Notes: generated by a model not told the origin, from the letters alone. 24,548 nt of DNA from QQUD01 sp039029915 (GCA_039029915.1 JBCCFD010000063.1:1-24548); one strand, 5' to 3'; positions 14,940 through 22,981 are shown, counted from the stretch's first letter. A program made the numbers and translations.

Positions 14940-17186
14940 TTAATTGATGACTGGGGAAATAGCTGACTCCTGCACGGTGGCAACCTTGTTGGAGGGTACC
15001 CGCAATAAGGCAGAAATCAGATCTTCTAACTGCACCGGCTTGCTGACAAAATCATCCATACCGCTGCTGAGATACTTTTCTCGTTCCCCCTGCATGGCGT
15101 TTGCCGTGAGGGCAACGATGTGTGGTTGTCGTTCTGCCGAGATGTGCTGACGAATATAGTTTGTTGTTTCAACGCCATCCATTTCTGGCATTTGAATATC
15201 CATAAAGATGATGTCGTAATCTTGCCTTTTGAGCGCTTCTACGACTTCAACGCCGTTGCCAGCAATATCTGTCCGATATTGAAGTCGCTCAAGCATTCTT
15301 GTGATGACTTTTTGATTAATTTGATTGTCTTCGGCGAGAAGGATACGAAACGGCCGTTTATGACCCAGCTCTGCGTCAAAGGATGGTTTCTTGAATCGAG
15401 GGACAACGATCTTCTGATCGGTGAAATTTTCCATCAGCGTGTTGTAAAGCAGAGATGCTTTTACTGGTTTTGTAAGCTGAGCAGAAAAATGCTTATAGTC
15501 GCTGGTTTCATGAAAATTGCCAAGTGAAGTCAGCAGGATGAGGCATAAATTTTTCTTTGAGGGAATGGCATGAATGTTTTTGGCCAATTCAGCCCCATCC
15601 ATTTCCGGCATTTGCATGTCCAAAATGGCGAGGTCGATTGGGGTCTGGCTATTGATTAAAGCCAATGCCTCTTTGCCTGATGAGGCCATAACGGGCTTCA
15701 TCCCCCAAGATTCCATTTGCTTTTTTAATATTTTTCGATTCGTTTCATTATCGTCTACGATTAGAACGTGCTTGCCTTTTAAGTTGGGTTGATTATGGCT
15801 TAAAAATGGCTTAGATACGGCCGTTCCTGACTCAGTCAAAATGGTGAAATTGAACGTAGAGCCTTGACCAACACTGCTTTCAACCCACATATCGCCACCC
15901 ATGAGTTCAACCAGCTTTTTGCTAATCGCTAAACCGAGACCTGTGCCTCCATATTTGCGCGTGGTGGAGGTATCAACCTGGCTAAACGATTTGAACAGGC
16001 GATCCATGCGCTCCTGTGGAATGCCAATTCCGGTATCACGAACCGCAAAGTGGAGCTGGAAACGGCCGTGTTTTTGGCGCATTCCCTTAATTTGCAAAAC
16101 GACCTCACCTGATTCCGTAAATTTGATCGCATTGCCAAGCAAATTGACCAGAATTTGTCGTAGGCGGGTTACGTCGCCAACAATCGTTGGTGGCGTTTTA
16201 TTATCGATCATGTACGCCAACTCTAACTTTTTAGCCGTTGCCTTGGGGGCTAAAAGATCAAGCACGTCCTCAACACATTGGAAAAGATCAAATGAGATCT
16301 GTTCAATATCAAGCTGACCTGCCTCAATTTTAGAAAAATCGAGAATGTCGTTAATAATTGTGAGCAACGAATCGCCGCTGCGCCGAACCGTATCAACAAA
16401 ATCAATTTGTTCATCATTCAAATCGGTGTCCAATAACAGACTGGTCATGCCAATGACCCCATTCAGTGGAGTTCGGATTTCATGACTCATATTGGCGAGA
16501 AATTCAGATTTGGCTTTCGTTGCTGACTCCGCCAGCTCTTTAGAAACGGTTGTTTCTCTGAGCAGCACAATCGTATCATTGAGTTGAGCCTGGTGCCTTT
16601 TAGATTCTGCTAAAGCGGTTTGTACACTTTGCATGCCTAAATTTGAAATGATCAGCGACCCAATAATGGAAAACGTAATGATAATGATGGTATTGATGGG
16701 CTGCTCTGTTGTAATCGTGGTTGGCGTGATTAGCTCATTCTGAATTGATAAATGAACGCTTATTAACCCAATCGTGCAAAGCATCGCGTAGAATGCGCCC
16801 CATCTAAACCCCAAAATCATGGTTGCTGCAACAACGAATATAGGTAGCAAAATTAAATTTCCGTTCTTCAGTCCACCCAGTAGGATTGCGGATGTAAAAA
16901 CAGACAAAATATGGAAGGTGATGTAAATATACCCAGCCGATGCCACATACCCGCGCTTCGCCATCATAAAAACGACAAGCTGAACAAAAAAAACAATGAT
17001 TAATCGCGCCCGCATAATATTAAATGTTTGCGGGGAAAACATAAGCAGCACAGCAGACCCGAAAATTAGCAATAAAGCCGCGGTAATACACATGACCCGT
17101 ATCAATTGAGCACCTTTATTTTTTTCAGGGTCTTCAAACTGTGGAATATCAAATATATTTTTGATCATGTAAGGAAACTGTTCCAT
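14940..17186 (-). CDS. Hybrid sensor histidine kinase with two receiver domains
   Basis: A 748-residue signalling protein. An N-terminal multi-pass membrane region (about 30-185, roughly six helices with very short loops) is followed by a short coiled segment. HisKA carries His235 in 'FLANMSHEIRTPLNGVIGM', and HATPase_c has N352 (LLGNAIKF), DTGIGIP (384-390) and GGTGLGL (413-419). Receiver 1 (473-588) has Asp523 and Lys573; receiver 2 (613-730) has Asp663 in FMDIQMPEMDG and Lys716. Both receivers keep the acidic pair and phospho-Asp. There is no HPt domain, so the phosphorelay must continue on a separate protein not seen here. No PAS or ligand domain is present, so sensing is probably membrane-embedded. 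It lies directly upstream of the FG-GAP gene on the same strand, but 154 bases separate them and a shared job is not shown. Confidence 0.94.
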   Translation of the reverse strand: MEQFPYMIKNIFDIPQFEDPEKNKGAQLIRVMCITAALLLIFGSAVLLMFSPQTFNIMRARLIIVFFVQLVVFMMAKRGYVASAGYIYITFHILSVFTSAILLGGLKNGNLILLPIFVVAATMILGFRWGAFYAMLCTIGLISVHLSIQNELITPTTITTEQPINTIIIITFSIIGSLIISNLGMQSVQTALAESKRHQAQLNDTIVLLRETTVSKELAESATKAKSEFLANMSHEIRTPLNGVIGMTSLLLDTDLNDEQIDFVDTVRRSGDSLLTIINDILDFSKIEAGQLDIEQISFDLFQCVEDVLDLLAPKATAKKLELAYMIDNKTPPTIVGDVTRLRQILVNLLGNAIKFTESGEVVLQIKGMRQKHGRFQLHFAVRDTGIGIPQERMDRLFKSFSQVDTSTTRKYGGTGLGLAISKKLVELMGGDMWVESSVGQGSTFNFTILTESGTAVSKPFLSHNQPNLKGKHVLIVDDNETNRKILKKQMESWGMKPVMASSGKEALALINSQTPIDLAILDMQMPEMDGAELAKNIHAIPSKKNLCLILLTSLGNFHETSDYKHFSAQLTKPVKASLLYNTLMENFTDQKIVVPRFKKPSFDAELGHKRPFRILLAEDNQINQKVITRMLERLQYRTDIAGNGVEVVEALKRQDYDIIFMDIQMPEMDGVETTNYIRQHISAERQPHIVALTANAMQGEREKYLSSGMDDFVSKPVQLEDLISALLRVPSNKVATVQESAISPVIN

Positions 17187-17581
17187 GCTTTCACTTGAAC
17201 TGATTTCGAACTGCCGGTTATGGTTGATATCAAAATTTTAGGAAGAAATGTGTGAGGTGAACGGAAATAAGGCGGTCAATAGAGCGTGATTACAGTTTTC
17301 CGCTCCCCCAGCAATCAACAGAATTTAAAAATGATTTTTCCATCAAAAGTTCTATTAATTACATACATAGCTCTCCAATAAATATTATTGAGAATATGTA
17401 GGGACAGAACAATCTCGTTTAAGTCCTAGTATTCAGGTTGGATATTGATTTTCTATCGAAGGGAATGGGCTGTTTGACCTGAGGCGTATGTTCTTTTGCT
17501 ACAGCCACTGGCAGGGAGATAGTGTGCATTTCCCTGCCAAAAATTCTGCTTGAAATGATTGAAACTTGGGCTGTCATTTCG
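17187..17581. other. 395-base gap without a convincing gene
   Basis: This is the longest non-coding stretch of the window, lying between the start of the hybrid kinase and the end of the methyltransferase (both minus). It is AT-rich on the kinase side, where the kinase promoter must lie. It contains a perfect inverted repeat TGGCAGGGA (17509-17517) / TCCCTGCCA (17531-17539) with a 13-base loop and no U-tract on the exit side of either strand. A 77-codon minus-strand frame (17419-17652) overlaps the methyltransferase end but has no recognisable features or ribosome-binding site. No RNA gene was recognised. Confidence 0.5.
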
Positions 17582-18280
17582 CTATGAGATCCGTTGGCAA
17601 CCGCCAAAGATGAAGAAATTTTTTGTGGCATCAAACTGGCATCGCCAGCCAAGCGGTTCTAATCGCTGGCGCAGCAGCTCAGGCGTATAGAAAAGTTTAA
17701 CGATCTCATACGTATTGCCGTTATTCAGATGGCGCGTGACGGTTGTGTCTGCTTCAGTTTTCAGAAATTGATTTTTAGCGGTTGAATCGGGTGTGTAAAG
17801 AGAATCAACGATAAAAACACGGCCGTTTTCCCCCAGTGCGGTTGCTACCATTTGCCAAAACGATTCAAATCTTTCTGGTGGCACATGAGACAGCCAAAAG
17901 CTAAAAAAGACGACATCAAATTTTTCAGCTGGCTGCCATTCAAAGATATTTGCCTGTTGATAGCTGATTTTAGGTGAATTGAGCTTGGCTTTGTTAATGG
18001 CAATTGTTTCCTGAGCGCTATCTACGGCCGTAATAGCGTCAGCATATTGGTTTAACTGTTCCGTCCACCAGCCTGTTCCACTCGCCAGCTCTAACACCTT
18101 CCCTGTGGGGGCAAAATGAGCGAGGGCGCTTTGAACGGCCGTTACCTCAGCAAACCACTGCTTAGCGTGCGCGTCTCCCCGATCATACCGACCCTGACGT
18201 AAAAACCATTCGTCATACTCCGACGCCCGGTCTCGATAATATTGAATCTGTTCTTCTACAACTTGAGAATGATTTTTCAT
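17582..18280 (-). CDS. Class I SAM-dependent methyltransferase
   Basis: A 232-residue soluble methyltransferase of the Rossmann type. SAM-binding motif I is VLELASGTGWWT (62-73); the acidic residue at the end of strand beta-2 is Asp87 (ITAVDSAQ); motif II/III regions are 'NIFEWQPAEKFDVVFFSFWLSH' (split over 111-132), then 'LGENGRVFIVDSLY'. An N-terminal 'YYRDRASEYDEWFLRQGRYDRG' segment forms the usual lid. The substrate is not identifiable; the fold resembles small-molecule or lipid methyltransferases. AAGGGG lies 7 bases before the ATG. It is divergent from the glycosyltransferase, with about 50 bases between the start codons, so the two may share a control region. Confidence 0.9.
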   Translation of the reverse strand: MKNHSQVVEEQIQYYRDRASEYDEWFLRQGRYDRGDAHAKQWFAEVTAVQSALAHFAPTGKVLELASGTGWWTEQLNQYADAITAVDSAQETIAINKAKLNSPKISYQQANIFEWQPAEKFDVVFFSFWLSHVPPERFESFWQMVATALGENGRVFIVDSLYTPDSTAKNQFLKTEADTTVTRHLNNGNTYEIVKLFYTPELLRQRLEPLGWRCQFDATKNFFIFGGCQRIS

Positions 18281-18293
18281 TCATAGCCCCTTT

Positions 18294-18322
18294 TCGACAT
18301 GTGTCGCACTTTCCACTATATT
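18294..18322 (+). promoter_or_regulatory. Promoter of the glycosyltransferase gene
   Basis: TCGACA (18294-18299), 17 bases, TATATT (18317-18322), then 9 bases to the ATG at 18332. It is a good sigma-70-type match with optimal spacing. Transcription would begin within 1-3 bases of the ATG, and no Shine-Dalgarno is present, so a leaderless mRNA is predicted. Confidence 0.55.
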
Positions 18323-18331
18323 TCATGCGCT

Positions 18332-19438
18332 ATGCGGATTTTAATGATTTCAAAAGCTTGCCTTGTGGGCACGTATCAAAAAAAATTAGAATTGATTGCC
18401 GCCCAGCCAGACGTTGACCTGCAGGTCATTATCCCTCCCAGCTGGAACGATCGGTCCGGTACGATTTTGGCAGAGCGTCGGTTTACTGAGGGATACCAGC
18501 TCATTATTGATCCGATAAATTTTAACGGCAGTTTCCACACCCATTATTACCCTAAATTAAAACAGCGTCTATCTAATTTCAAACCGGATATTGTGCATAT
18601 CGATGAAGAGCCTTACAACTTAGCAACTTGGCTCGCTTGGCGTCAATCCAATAAAGTAAAGGCTAAAACGCTGTTTTTTACATGGCAAAATATTAATCGA
18701 GCCTACCCCCCACCATTTTCATGGATGGAAAAGCAGGTCCTTAATGGCGTTGATTACGCCCTGATGGGGAATGAGGATGCTGTCACCGTTTGGCAGGAAA
18801 AAGGATATAGAGGGCCATACCGAATTATTCCCCAGTTTGGCGTTGATCCAATGTTATTTCAGCCTCCGACTCGGCGAGACAGCGGCCGTCCGCTTTTAAT
18901 TGGGTCAGCCAATCGCCGACTGGTGCCTGAAAAGGGCGTGGACACGCTACTGCATGCATTGGCAGATTTACCCGGACTGTGGCGGGCCGTTATTGCAGGA
19001 GAGGGGCCAGAAAAACAAAACCTGATTCAGTTAACAAGGCAGCTCGGTCTTGAAGGACGTGTTTCGTTTGAAGGAGCTGTTTCATCAGCAGACATGCCTC
19101 GTTTTTTACAATCGCTTGATGTCCTCGTGCTTTCGTCACGAACCTTACCTAACTGGAAAGAGCAATTTGGGCGTATCTTAATTGAAGCAATGGCCTGTGA
19201 AGTGGCTGTTGTTGGGTCGAGTAGTGGTGAGATACCGCATGTTATTCAGGAGGCAGGATTAACATTTAGTGAGGATGATGTTCCTTCGCTTTCTCAACAG
19301 TTAAACAGTTTGATAAGCTCAGAAACTCTGCGTGATAGTCTGGGGAGGCAGGGGCGTCAGCATGTTTTGGCGAATTATACACAGGCCAAAATTGCTACAA
19401 ATACGGTGGAAGTCTATCGGGAAATCATGGCGAAGTGA
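18332..19438 (+). CDS. Family 4 glycosyltransferase (GT-B fold)
   Basis: About 368 residues, beginning MRILMISKACLVGTYQKKLE, the usual N-terminal strand of GT-B enzymes. An ATG at 18299 is in frame but adds 11 unrelated residues and lies in the promoter. The C-terminal donor-binding domain contains 'LIGSANRRLVPEKGVDTLLH', 'VIAGEGPEKQNL', 'VSFEGAVSSADMPRFLQSLD' and the E-x7-E motif in 'EQFGRILIEAMACEVAVVGS'. It is predicted to transfer a sugar from a nucleotide-sugar donor onto a glycan, lipid or protein. There are no membrane helices, so it works at the cytoplasmic face. The acceptor is unknown. The downstream membrane-protein gene starts 18 bases after the stop. Confidence 0.92.
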   Translation: MRILMISKACLVGTYQKKLELIAAQPDVDLQVIIPPSWNDRSGTILAERRFTEGYQLIIDPINFNGSFHTHYYPKLKQRLSNFKPDIVHIDEEPYNLATWLAWRQSNKVKAKTLFFTWQNINRAYPPPFSWMEKQVLNGVDYALMGNEDAVTVWQEKGYRGPYRIIPQFGVDPMLFQPPTRRDSGRPLLIGSANRRLVPEKGVDTLLHALADLPGLWRAVIAGEGPEKQNLIQLTRQLGLEGRVSFEGAVSSADMPRFLQSLDVLVLSSRTLPNWKEQFGRILIEAMACEVAVVGSSSGEIPHVIQEAGLTFSEDDVPSLSQQLNSLISSETLRDSLGRQGRQHVLANYTQAKIATNTVEVYREIMAK

Positions 19439-19440
19439 GG

Positions 19441-19446
19441 TATAAT
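19441..19446 (+). promoter_or_regulatory. Perfect -10 box TATAAT before the membrane-protein gene
   Basis: A consensus TATAAT starts 2 bases after the glycosyltransferase stop and ends 10 bases before the ATG at 19457. No clear -35 and no Shine-Dalgarno were seen. It suggests a separate, nearly leaderless transcript. Confidence 0.5.
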
Positions 19447-19456
19447 TCGGCCTATC

Positions 19457-20530
19457 ATGAGCGAGGTAATGAGACCCAACGATCAACCAAACACAACAGC
19501 AGAGTCTGTGCCCCAACAACGGCCGTTTCCATCCAAATGGCGCATTGCCGGCCTGCTCATAATTGGGTTGGTTGTCCTGATAATCTGGTTCTTGGGTGTA
19601 GCCTACTTTGGTTGGCAAAGAGGCGAAGCGCTGCGTGAGGAAAGCGAAACTCAAGCCATCACAGAACAGATTGCGCGTCAAAAGGAATTGGCAGCTGGGA
19701 ATATCAATGAGGGTAATTATGAATTGGCCCTATTACGACTTGACTGGGTGATCGAGCAAGACGCAGGTGATCAAGCGGCGCTTGCTTTAAAGTCAGATGC
19801 CGAAAATGGTCTACTCGTTTTATTCACGCCGACACCAACCGCTGTGGCAACGGCCGTTCCCACCTCAACCCCATTGCCAACCCCAACCGTTGGACCAATT
19901 TCAAGCCCTAATGATGAACTGCAACGTATACGCCGCTTGGTTGCTACAAAAGAGTGGCAAGCTGCCGTCTCTGCCATCACCAAATTCCAGCTTGAATTTC
20001 CGAGCTATGAACGACAAGAAACAGACACCTATTTATACGATGCCTATCTTGAAATTGCTGTGGACATGCTCAATGGGGACGACGTTGAGGCGGGTATGTA
20101 TTATCTAGACCTAGCGGCAACACTTGGCGATCTTTCCCAGACGATGATTGATTATGAAACTTGGGCAGAACTTTATTTGCAGGGTGTTGCTTTTTATGGT
20201 GCCAATTGGGACGCATCCGCTTACTATTTCCGCGATCTTTGTTTAGCGGCACCGTTTTACCAAAACTCGTGTACCCGATTGCAAGAAGTTTTGATTTCTT
20301 ATGGAGACGACCGCGCCTCGGTTCAAGAATGGTGTCCAGCTTTAGACCTTTACACAGAAGCAAACCGCTATGACTTTGTACCTGATTTGAATCAAAAGTT
20401 GGAAACTGCTCAAGAGATGTGCGCCTTGGCCACGCCAACCCCTGAAATCCCAACACCTGAATTGACGGTGACAGCTGATGCAGTTGACTCATTTGGTTTC
20501 GAAACCCCAGTTCCGACAACAGGACCATAA
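19457..20530 (+). CDS. One-pass membrane protein with Thr/Pro linker and helical outer domain
   Basis: A 357-residue protein that I cannot assign to a named family. A short cytoplasmic N-terminus is followed by one strong membrane helix (about 31-53), then a charged helical segment with a TPR-like unit (about 76-116, 'GNINEGNYELALLRLDWVIE'). A low-complexity Thr/Pro/Val linker at 124-147 (TPTPTAVATAVPTSTPLPTP) leads to an aromatic-rich helical region (about 152-323) with TPR-like spacing and Cys at 262, 272, 293 and 322, and a second Thr/Pro-rich tail. Such linkers are common in surface proteins of Chloroflexota and may be glycosylated; the neighbouring glycosyltransferase is suggestive only. 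It is followed by a probable terminator. Confidence 0.8.
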   Translation: MSEVMRPNDQPNTTAESVPQQRPFPSKWRIAGLLIIGLVVLIIWFLGVAYFGWQRGEALREESETQAITEQIARQKELAAGNINEGNYELALLRLDWVIEQDAGDQAALALKSDAENGLLVLFTPTPTAVATAVPTSTPLPTPTVGPISSPNDELQRIRRLVATKEWQAAVSAITKFQLEFPSYERQETDTYLYDAYLEIAVDMLNGDDVEAGMYYLDLAATLGDLSQTMIDYETWAELYLQGVAFYGANWDASAYYFRDLCLAAPFYQNSCTRLQEVLISYGDDRASVQEWCPALDLYTEANRYDFVPDLNQKLETAQEMCALATPTPEIPTPELTVTADAVDSFGFETPVPTTGP

Positions 20531-20533
20531 GCT

Positions 20534-20552
20534 ACTGGTCACCAGTTTTTTT
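20534..20552 (+). terminator. Short rho-independent terminator
   Basis: ACTGG (20534-20538), a TCA loop and CCAGT (20542-20546) run into seven consecutive T (20546-20552), starting 4 bases after the stop codon at 20530. The stem is only 5 pairs, but the U-run is good and the next gene has its own -10 box. Confidence 0.6.
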
Positions 20553-20653
20553 CCCAATTAAACTAAGATTGATTTTCCAGTTGACATTTGAGATGATTAC
20601 AGCAAAACCTTCAACTGTAATTTTCTTAATAAACTTAGTATTGGATTTGAGAT

Positions 20654-20659
20654 TATAAT
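20654..20659 (+). promoter_or_regulatory. Perfect -10 box TATAAT before the LuxR-Kelch gene
   Basis: TATAAT ends 6 bases before the ATG at 20666. The expected transcription start therefore falls on the A of the start codon, and there is no ribosome-binding site. This is the clearest leaderless candidate of the window. No convincing -35 was seen in the AT-rich DNA upstream. Confidence 0.6.
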
Positions 20660-20665
20660 AATTTT

Positions 20666-22033
20666 ATGCCCGAGCTCGGAGAAGATTTAAGTGGACGTGA
20701 GATAGACGTCCTCAAATGTGTTGCGGACGGGGCAACCAATAAAGAGGTTGCCTCTAAACTCGATATTAGCCCTTATACGGTTAAAACTCACCTACGAAAC
20801 ATTTATACAAAATTAGGGGCTGGCTCACGCACTGAAGCGATTCGTGTGGGTCAAGAAAAAGGGTTTTTAACTGTGCCTAACCAAGCTATGAATGGGCATG
20901 GTGTTGCCGCAATTGAAGCCTCAACGCCCCCCTTGCCAATTGAGCCGGTCAGTCGTCCTGACAGTTCCCAACCGAATCAAGTTCAACAAAATACGATGCC
21001 CAACCGACCAAACTGGATTCTGTTTGGCTTGGTGGGGTTCGCGCTTATTTTGGTCGTGGGGGGCTTCATTTGGGTTCAAGGCGAAGGCTTTTCTTCAGAA
21101 CCTGCATCTTATACGATCGAAGAGATGGGAAATAAATGGTCCGTTATTCGGGGCGCTGATGACGTGAGACCCGATACGGCAACGGCCGTTGTTGGGCTAT
21201 CTATTTTTCAGATTGGCGGCATCGATGGGGCGCAGCCTTTGGGTGATGTCACCATTGTTAACACGGTTGATCAAGTCGTCACTTCTGGGACGGCGAAGCC
21301 AACGGCCGTATCTCATGCCGCTTCGGCCGTGTTGTTGGGAGAAATATATATCATTGGTGGTATTGGGGAAGACGGTAATCCAACGGGAAATGTAGAAGCG
21401 TTTAGCCCAGCCAACAATGCTTGGCGTCCAATGACGTCTTTACCCACACCACTTTCGGATGCGCTGGCCGTGGCCACCCAAGATGCCCTGTTTGTGATTG
21501 GGGGGCATGATGGCAATACGGCCGTTTCCACCTTCTACAAATTCGATTTAACAGAAGAACGCTGGATTGAGCTACCAGAAATGCCAAACGCTCGCGTTAA
21601 TCCAGCAGGCGATATTTTAAATGACCAGCTCATTGTGGTGGGGGGGGAAAACGAGAGTGGCATATTGACATCGTGCTCAAATTATGATTTAGACAGCGAA
21701 AGCTGGTCAGCGTGTAGTGAAACAATAAACTCTCGAACCAAAGGAGAAGCCATTTCTTTCTTAGGTCGTCTTTATCTTTTTGGGGGGCAGTTGTCAGAGG
21801 GTGGTGCTCAGCACGTCGCTGAAATATATAATATTGAATCAGATACTTGGGAGCCAGTTGATGCCCCCGCAGAATTTGATGAGTGGCGCTATTGGGAAGG
21901 GTTAGAGGTGAGCCTTGTTGGGCCGGATATTTATATTTCTGGGGGAGAGGTCGATGGTGAACCCTCAAGTGACATTTACATTTTCTCCCCGTTCCCTAAT
22001 CGCGTTTACTTACCAACCACCCAAACAGAGTAG
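20666..22033 (+). CDS. LuxR-type HTH fused through a membrane helix to a Kelch propeller
   Basis: A 455-residue one-component transmembrane regulator by architecture. Residues 6-66 form a complete GerE/LuxR DNA-binding domain ('LSGREIDVLKCVADGATNKE', recognition helix 'SPYTVKTHLRNIYTKLGAGS'). A Pro/Gln-rich linker follows, then one membrane helix (about 117-137). Outside, residues 155-445 carry six Kelch units, with GG motifs in IFQIGGIDG, IYIIGGIGE, LFVIGGHDG, LIVVGGENE, LYLFGGQLS and IYISGGEVD. The C-terminus is 'NRVYLPTTQTE'. The arrangement is ToxR-like: an outer sensor propeller and a cytoplasmic HTH bound to the membrane. The ligand and target genes are unknown. The stop is 7 bases from the convergent EthD-like gene. 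Confidence 0.88.
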   Translation: MPELGEDLSGREIDVLKCVADGATNKEVASKLDISPYTVKTHLRNIYTKLGAGSRTEAIRVGQEKGFLTVPNQAMNGHGVAAIEASTPPLPIEPVSRPDSSQPNQVQQNTMPNRPNWILFGLVGFALILVVGGFIWVQGEGFSSEPASYTIEEMGNKWSVIRGADDVRPDTATAVVGLSIFQIGGIDGAQPLGDVTIVNTVDQVVTSGTAKPTAVSHAASAVLLGEIYIIGGIGEDGNPTGNVEAFSPANNAWRPMTSLPTPLSDALAVATQDALFVIGGHDGNTAVSTFYKFDLTEERWIELPEMPNARVNPAGDILNDQLIVVGGENESGILTSCSNYDLDSESWSACSETINSRTKGEAISFLGRLYLFGGQLSEGGAQHVAEIYNIESDTWEPVDAPAEFDEWRYWEGLEVSLVGPDIYISGGEVDGEPSSDIYIFSPFPNRVYLPTTQTE

Positions 22034-22040
22034 CGACTCT

Positions 22041-22355
22041 CTACCCATCCTCTTCAAAAGATTCCGAGTAAAACCAAGTAATAATCTTTTTCTCAGCCCA
22101 CGGTTTTAATGCTTGAATAAGCTGAATTCCCGTTGGGGTGCGAATCGCCTCTTGAAAGCTTTCCTCTGATTCAAAGTAAAGCTCAAACATTAGTAAAAAT
22201 CGAGACGCCCCCCCGGGCTTGTGGCTAATGCGGCACACCTCTCGTTTCATTAAATTTGGCAACTGCTCTGCAATGGGTAGATGTGTTTGAGAGAAAAAAG
22301 TCTCCAGCAAATTTTCATCATCTACCTTGCGGTATATGGTCGTGAATTTAAACAT
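22041..22355 (-). CDS. EthD-like small ferredoxin-fold protein
   Basis: About 104 residues starting MFKFTTIYRKVDDENLLETF, with the 'THLPIAEQLPNL' segment and a C-terminal 'WFYSESFEE' that fit the EthD family (dimeric alpha-beta barrel). Members are small proteins often beside oxidative or reductive catabolic genes, and the exact activity is mostly unknown. I chose the ATG at 22355, 13 bases after the flavin reductase stop, over a GTG at 22397 that would overlap the reductase and add an unlike N-terminus. It is almost certainly co-transcribed with the reductase. Confidence 0.75.
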   Translation of the reverse strand: MFKFTTIYRKVDDENLLETFFSQTHLPIAEQLPNLMKREVCRISHKPGGASRFLLMFELYFESEESFQEAIRTPTGIQLIQALKPWAEKKIITWFYSESFEEDG

Positions 22356-22368
22356 GGTATCGTAGCCG

Positions 22369-22848
22369 CTAGCCGATTCTGGCGTATCGCCCAGCACTGT
22401 AAAGTAGCGGCTCGCATGCTTCCACGTAGCTGTAATGCTCTACCTGACCGACAAAAAGCGTATGATCACCCAGAACGAGCTTTTCAGCGACTTTGGTAAT
22501 CAGATGAACATTGGCACTTTTTATCATAGGCATCTCTTCAATTTCAACAAATGGATCACCCAAATCATCTTGGTGCTGACCAGCGAAATGAGAAGAGATA
22601 TTTTCTTGGTCGGCGCTAAGAATGCTGACCCCGTAACGGCCGCTTTTTTCTAAAAAGCCCATCATCTTTGCTTTGTGAGTGACCGCTACAGCCACCAACG
22701 GGGGATCGAGCGAGATAGACATGAAGGCATTACAGGTCATACCGTGGGTCACACCATCTGCTTTTGTGGTGACAATCGTGATGCCGGTGGCAAAACGGCC
22801 CAGTGCATTTCGGTAATCTCGGAAATTTTCTTGGTTTGGCGTTTTCAT
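22369..22848 (-). CDS. Flavin reductase family protein (HpaC/RutF-like)
   Basis: A 159-residue FMN-binding split-barrel protein. Diagnostic parts are 'LGRFATGITIVTTKADGVTH', 'GMTCNAFMSISLDPPLVAVA', 'FLEKSGRYGVSILSADQENI', 'SSHFAG' and the closing 'PLLYSAGRYARIG'. Family members use NAD(P)H to reduce free flavin for a partner monooxygenase, or carry out related flavin chemistry. No monooxygenase gene is in the window. AAGGA lies about 10 bases before the ATG at 22848. The EthD-like gene follows immediately on the same strand. Confidence 0.9.
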   Translation of the reverse strand: MKTPNQENFRDYRNALGRFATGITIVTTKADGVTHGMTCNAFMSISLDPPLVAVAVTHKAKMMGFLEKSGRYGVSILSADQENISSHFAGQHQDDLGDPFVEIEEMPMIKSANVHLITKVAEKLVLGDHTLFVGQVEHYSYVEACEPLLYSAGRYARIG

Positions 22849-22951
22849 TTAATTCAGTTCCTTCCTAGCATTTTTTGTAACCATAGATGAAAATTACAAG
22901 CTGGGCAACTATTGCACATCTTGAATACGAATAAACTGACATCCTGAGATA

Positions 22952-22981
22952 ATGATAAAACAACCTATGATTAAACAAACC
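22952..22981 (+). repeat. 15-base tandem duplication at the hutF start
   Basis: ATGATAAAACAACCT (22952-22966) is followed by ATGATTAAACAAACC (22967-22981), with 12 of 15 bases identical. It doubles the start codon, giving MIKQPMIKQT. Neither copy has a Shine-Dalgarno, and a GATAAT (22948-22953) overlaps the first ATG, which would favour the second as start. Confidence 0.6.

Noticed and set aside
17419..17652. 77-codon minus-strand frame
   Set aside because: It overlaps the methyltransferase 3' end in another frame, has no ribosome-binding site, domain, signal or membrane segment, and no codon pattern like its neighbours.
22026..22039. AGAGT-AGCG-ACTCT inverted repeat at the Kelch gene stop, considered as a terminator
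   Set aside because: It has only 5 pairs, overlaps the stop codon and lacks a U-tract on either strand.
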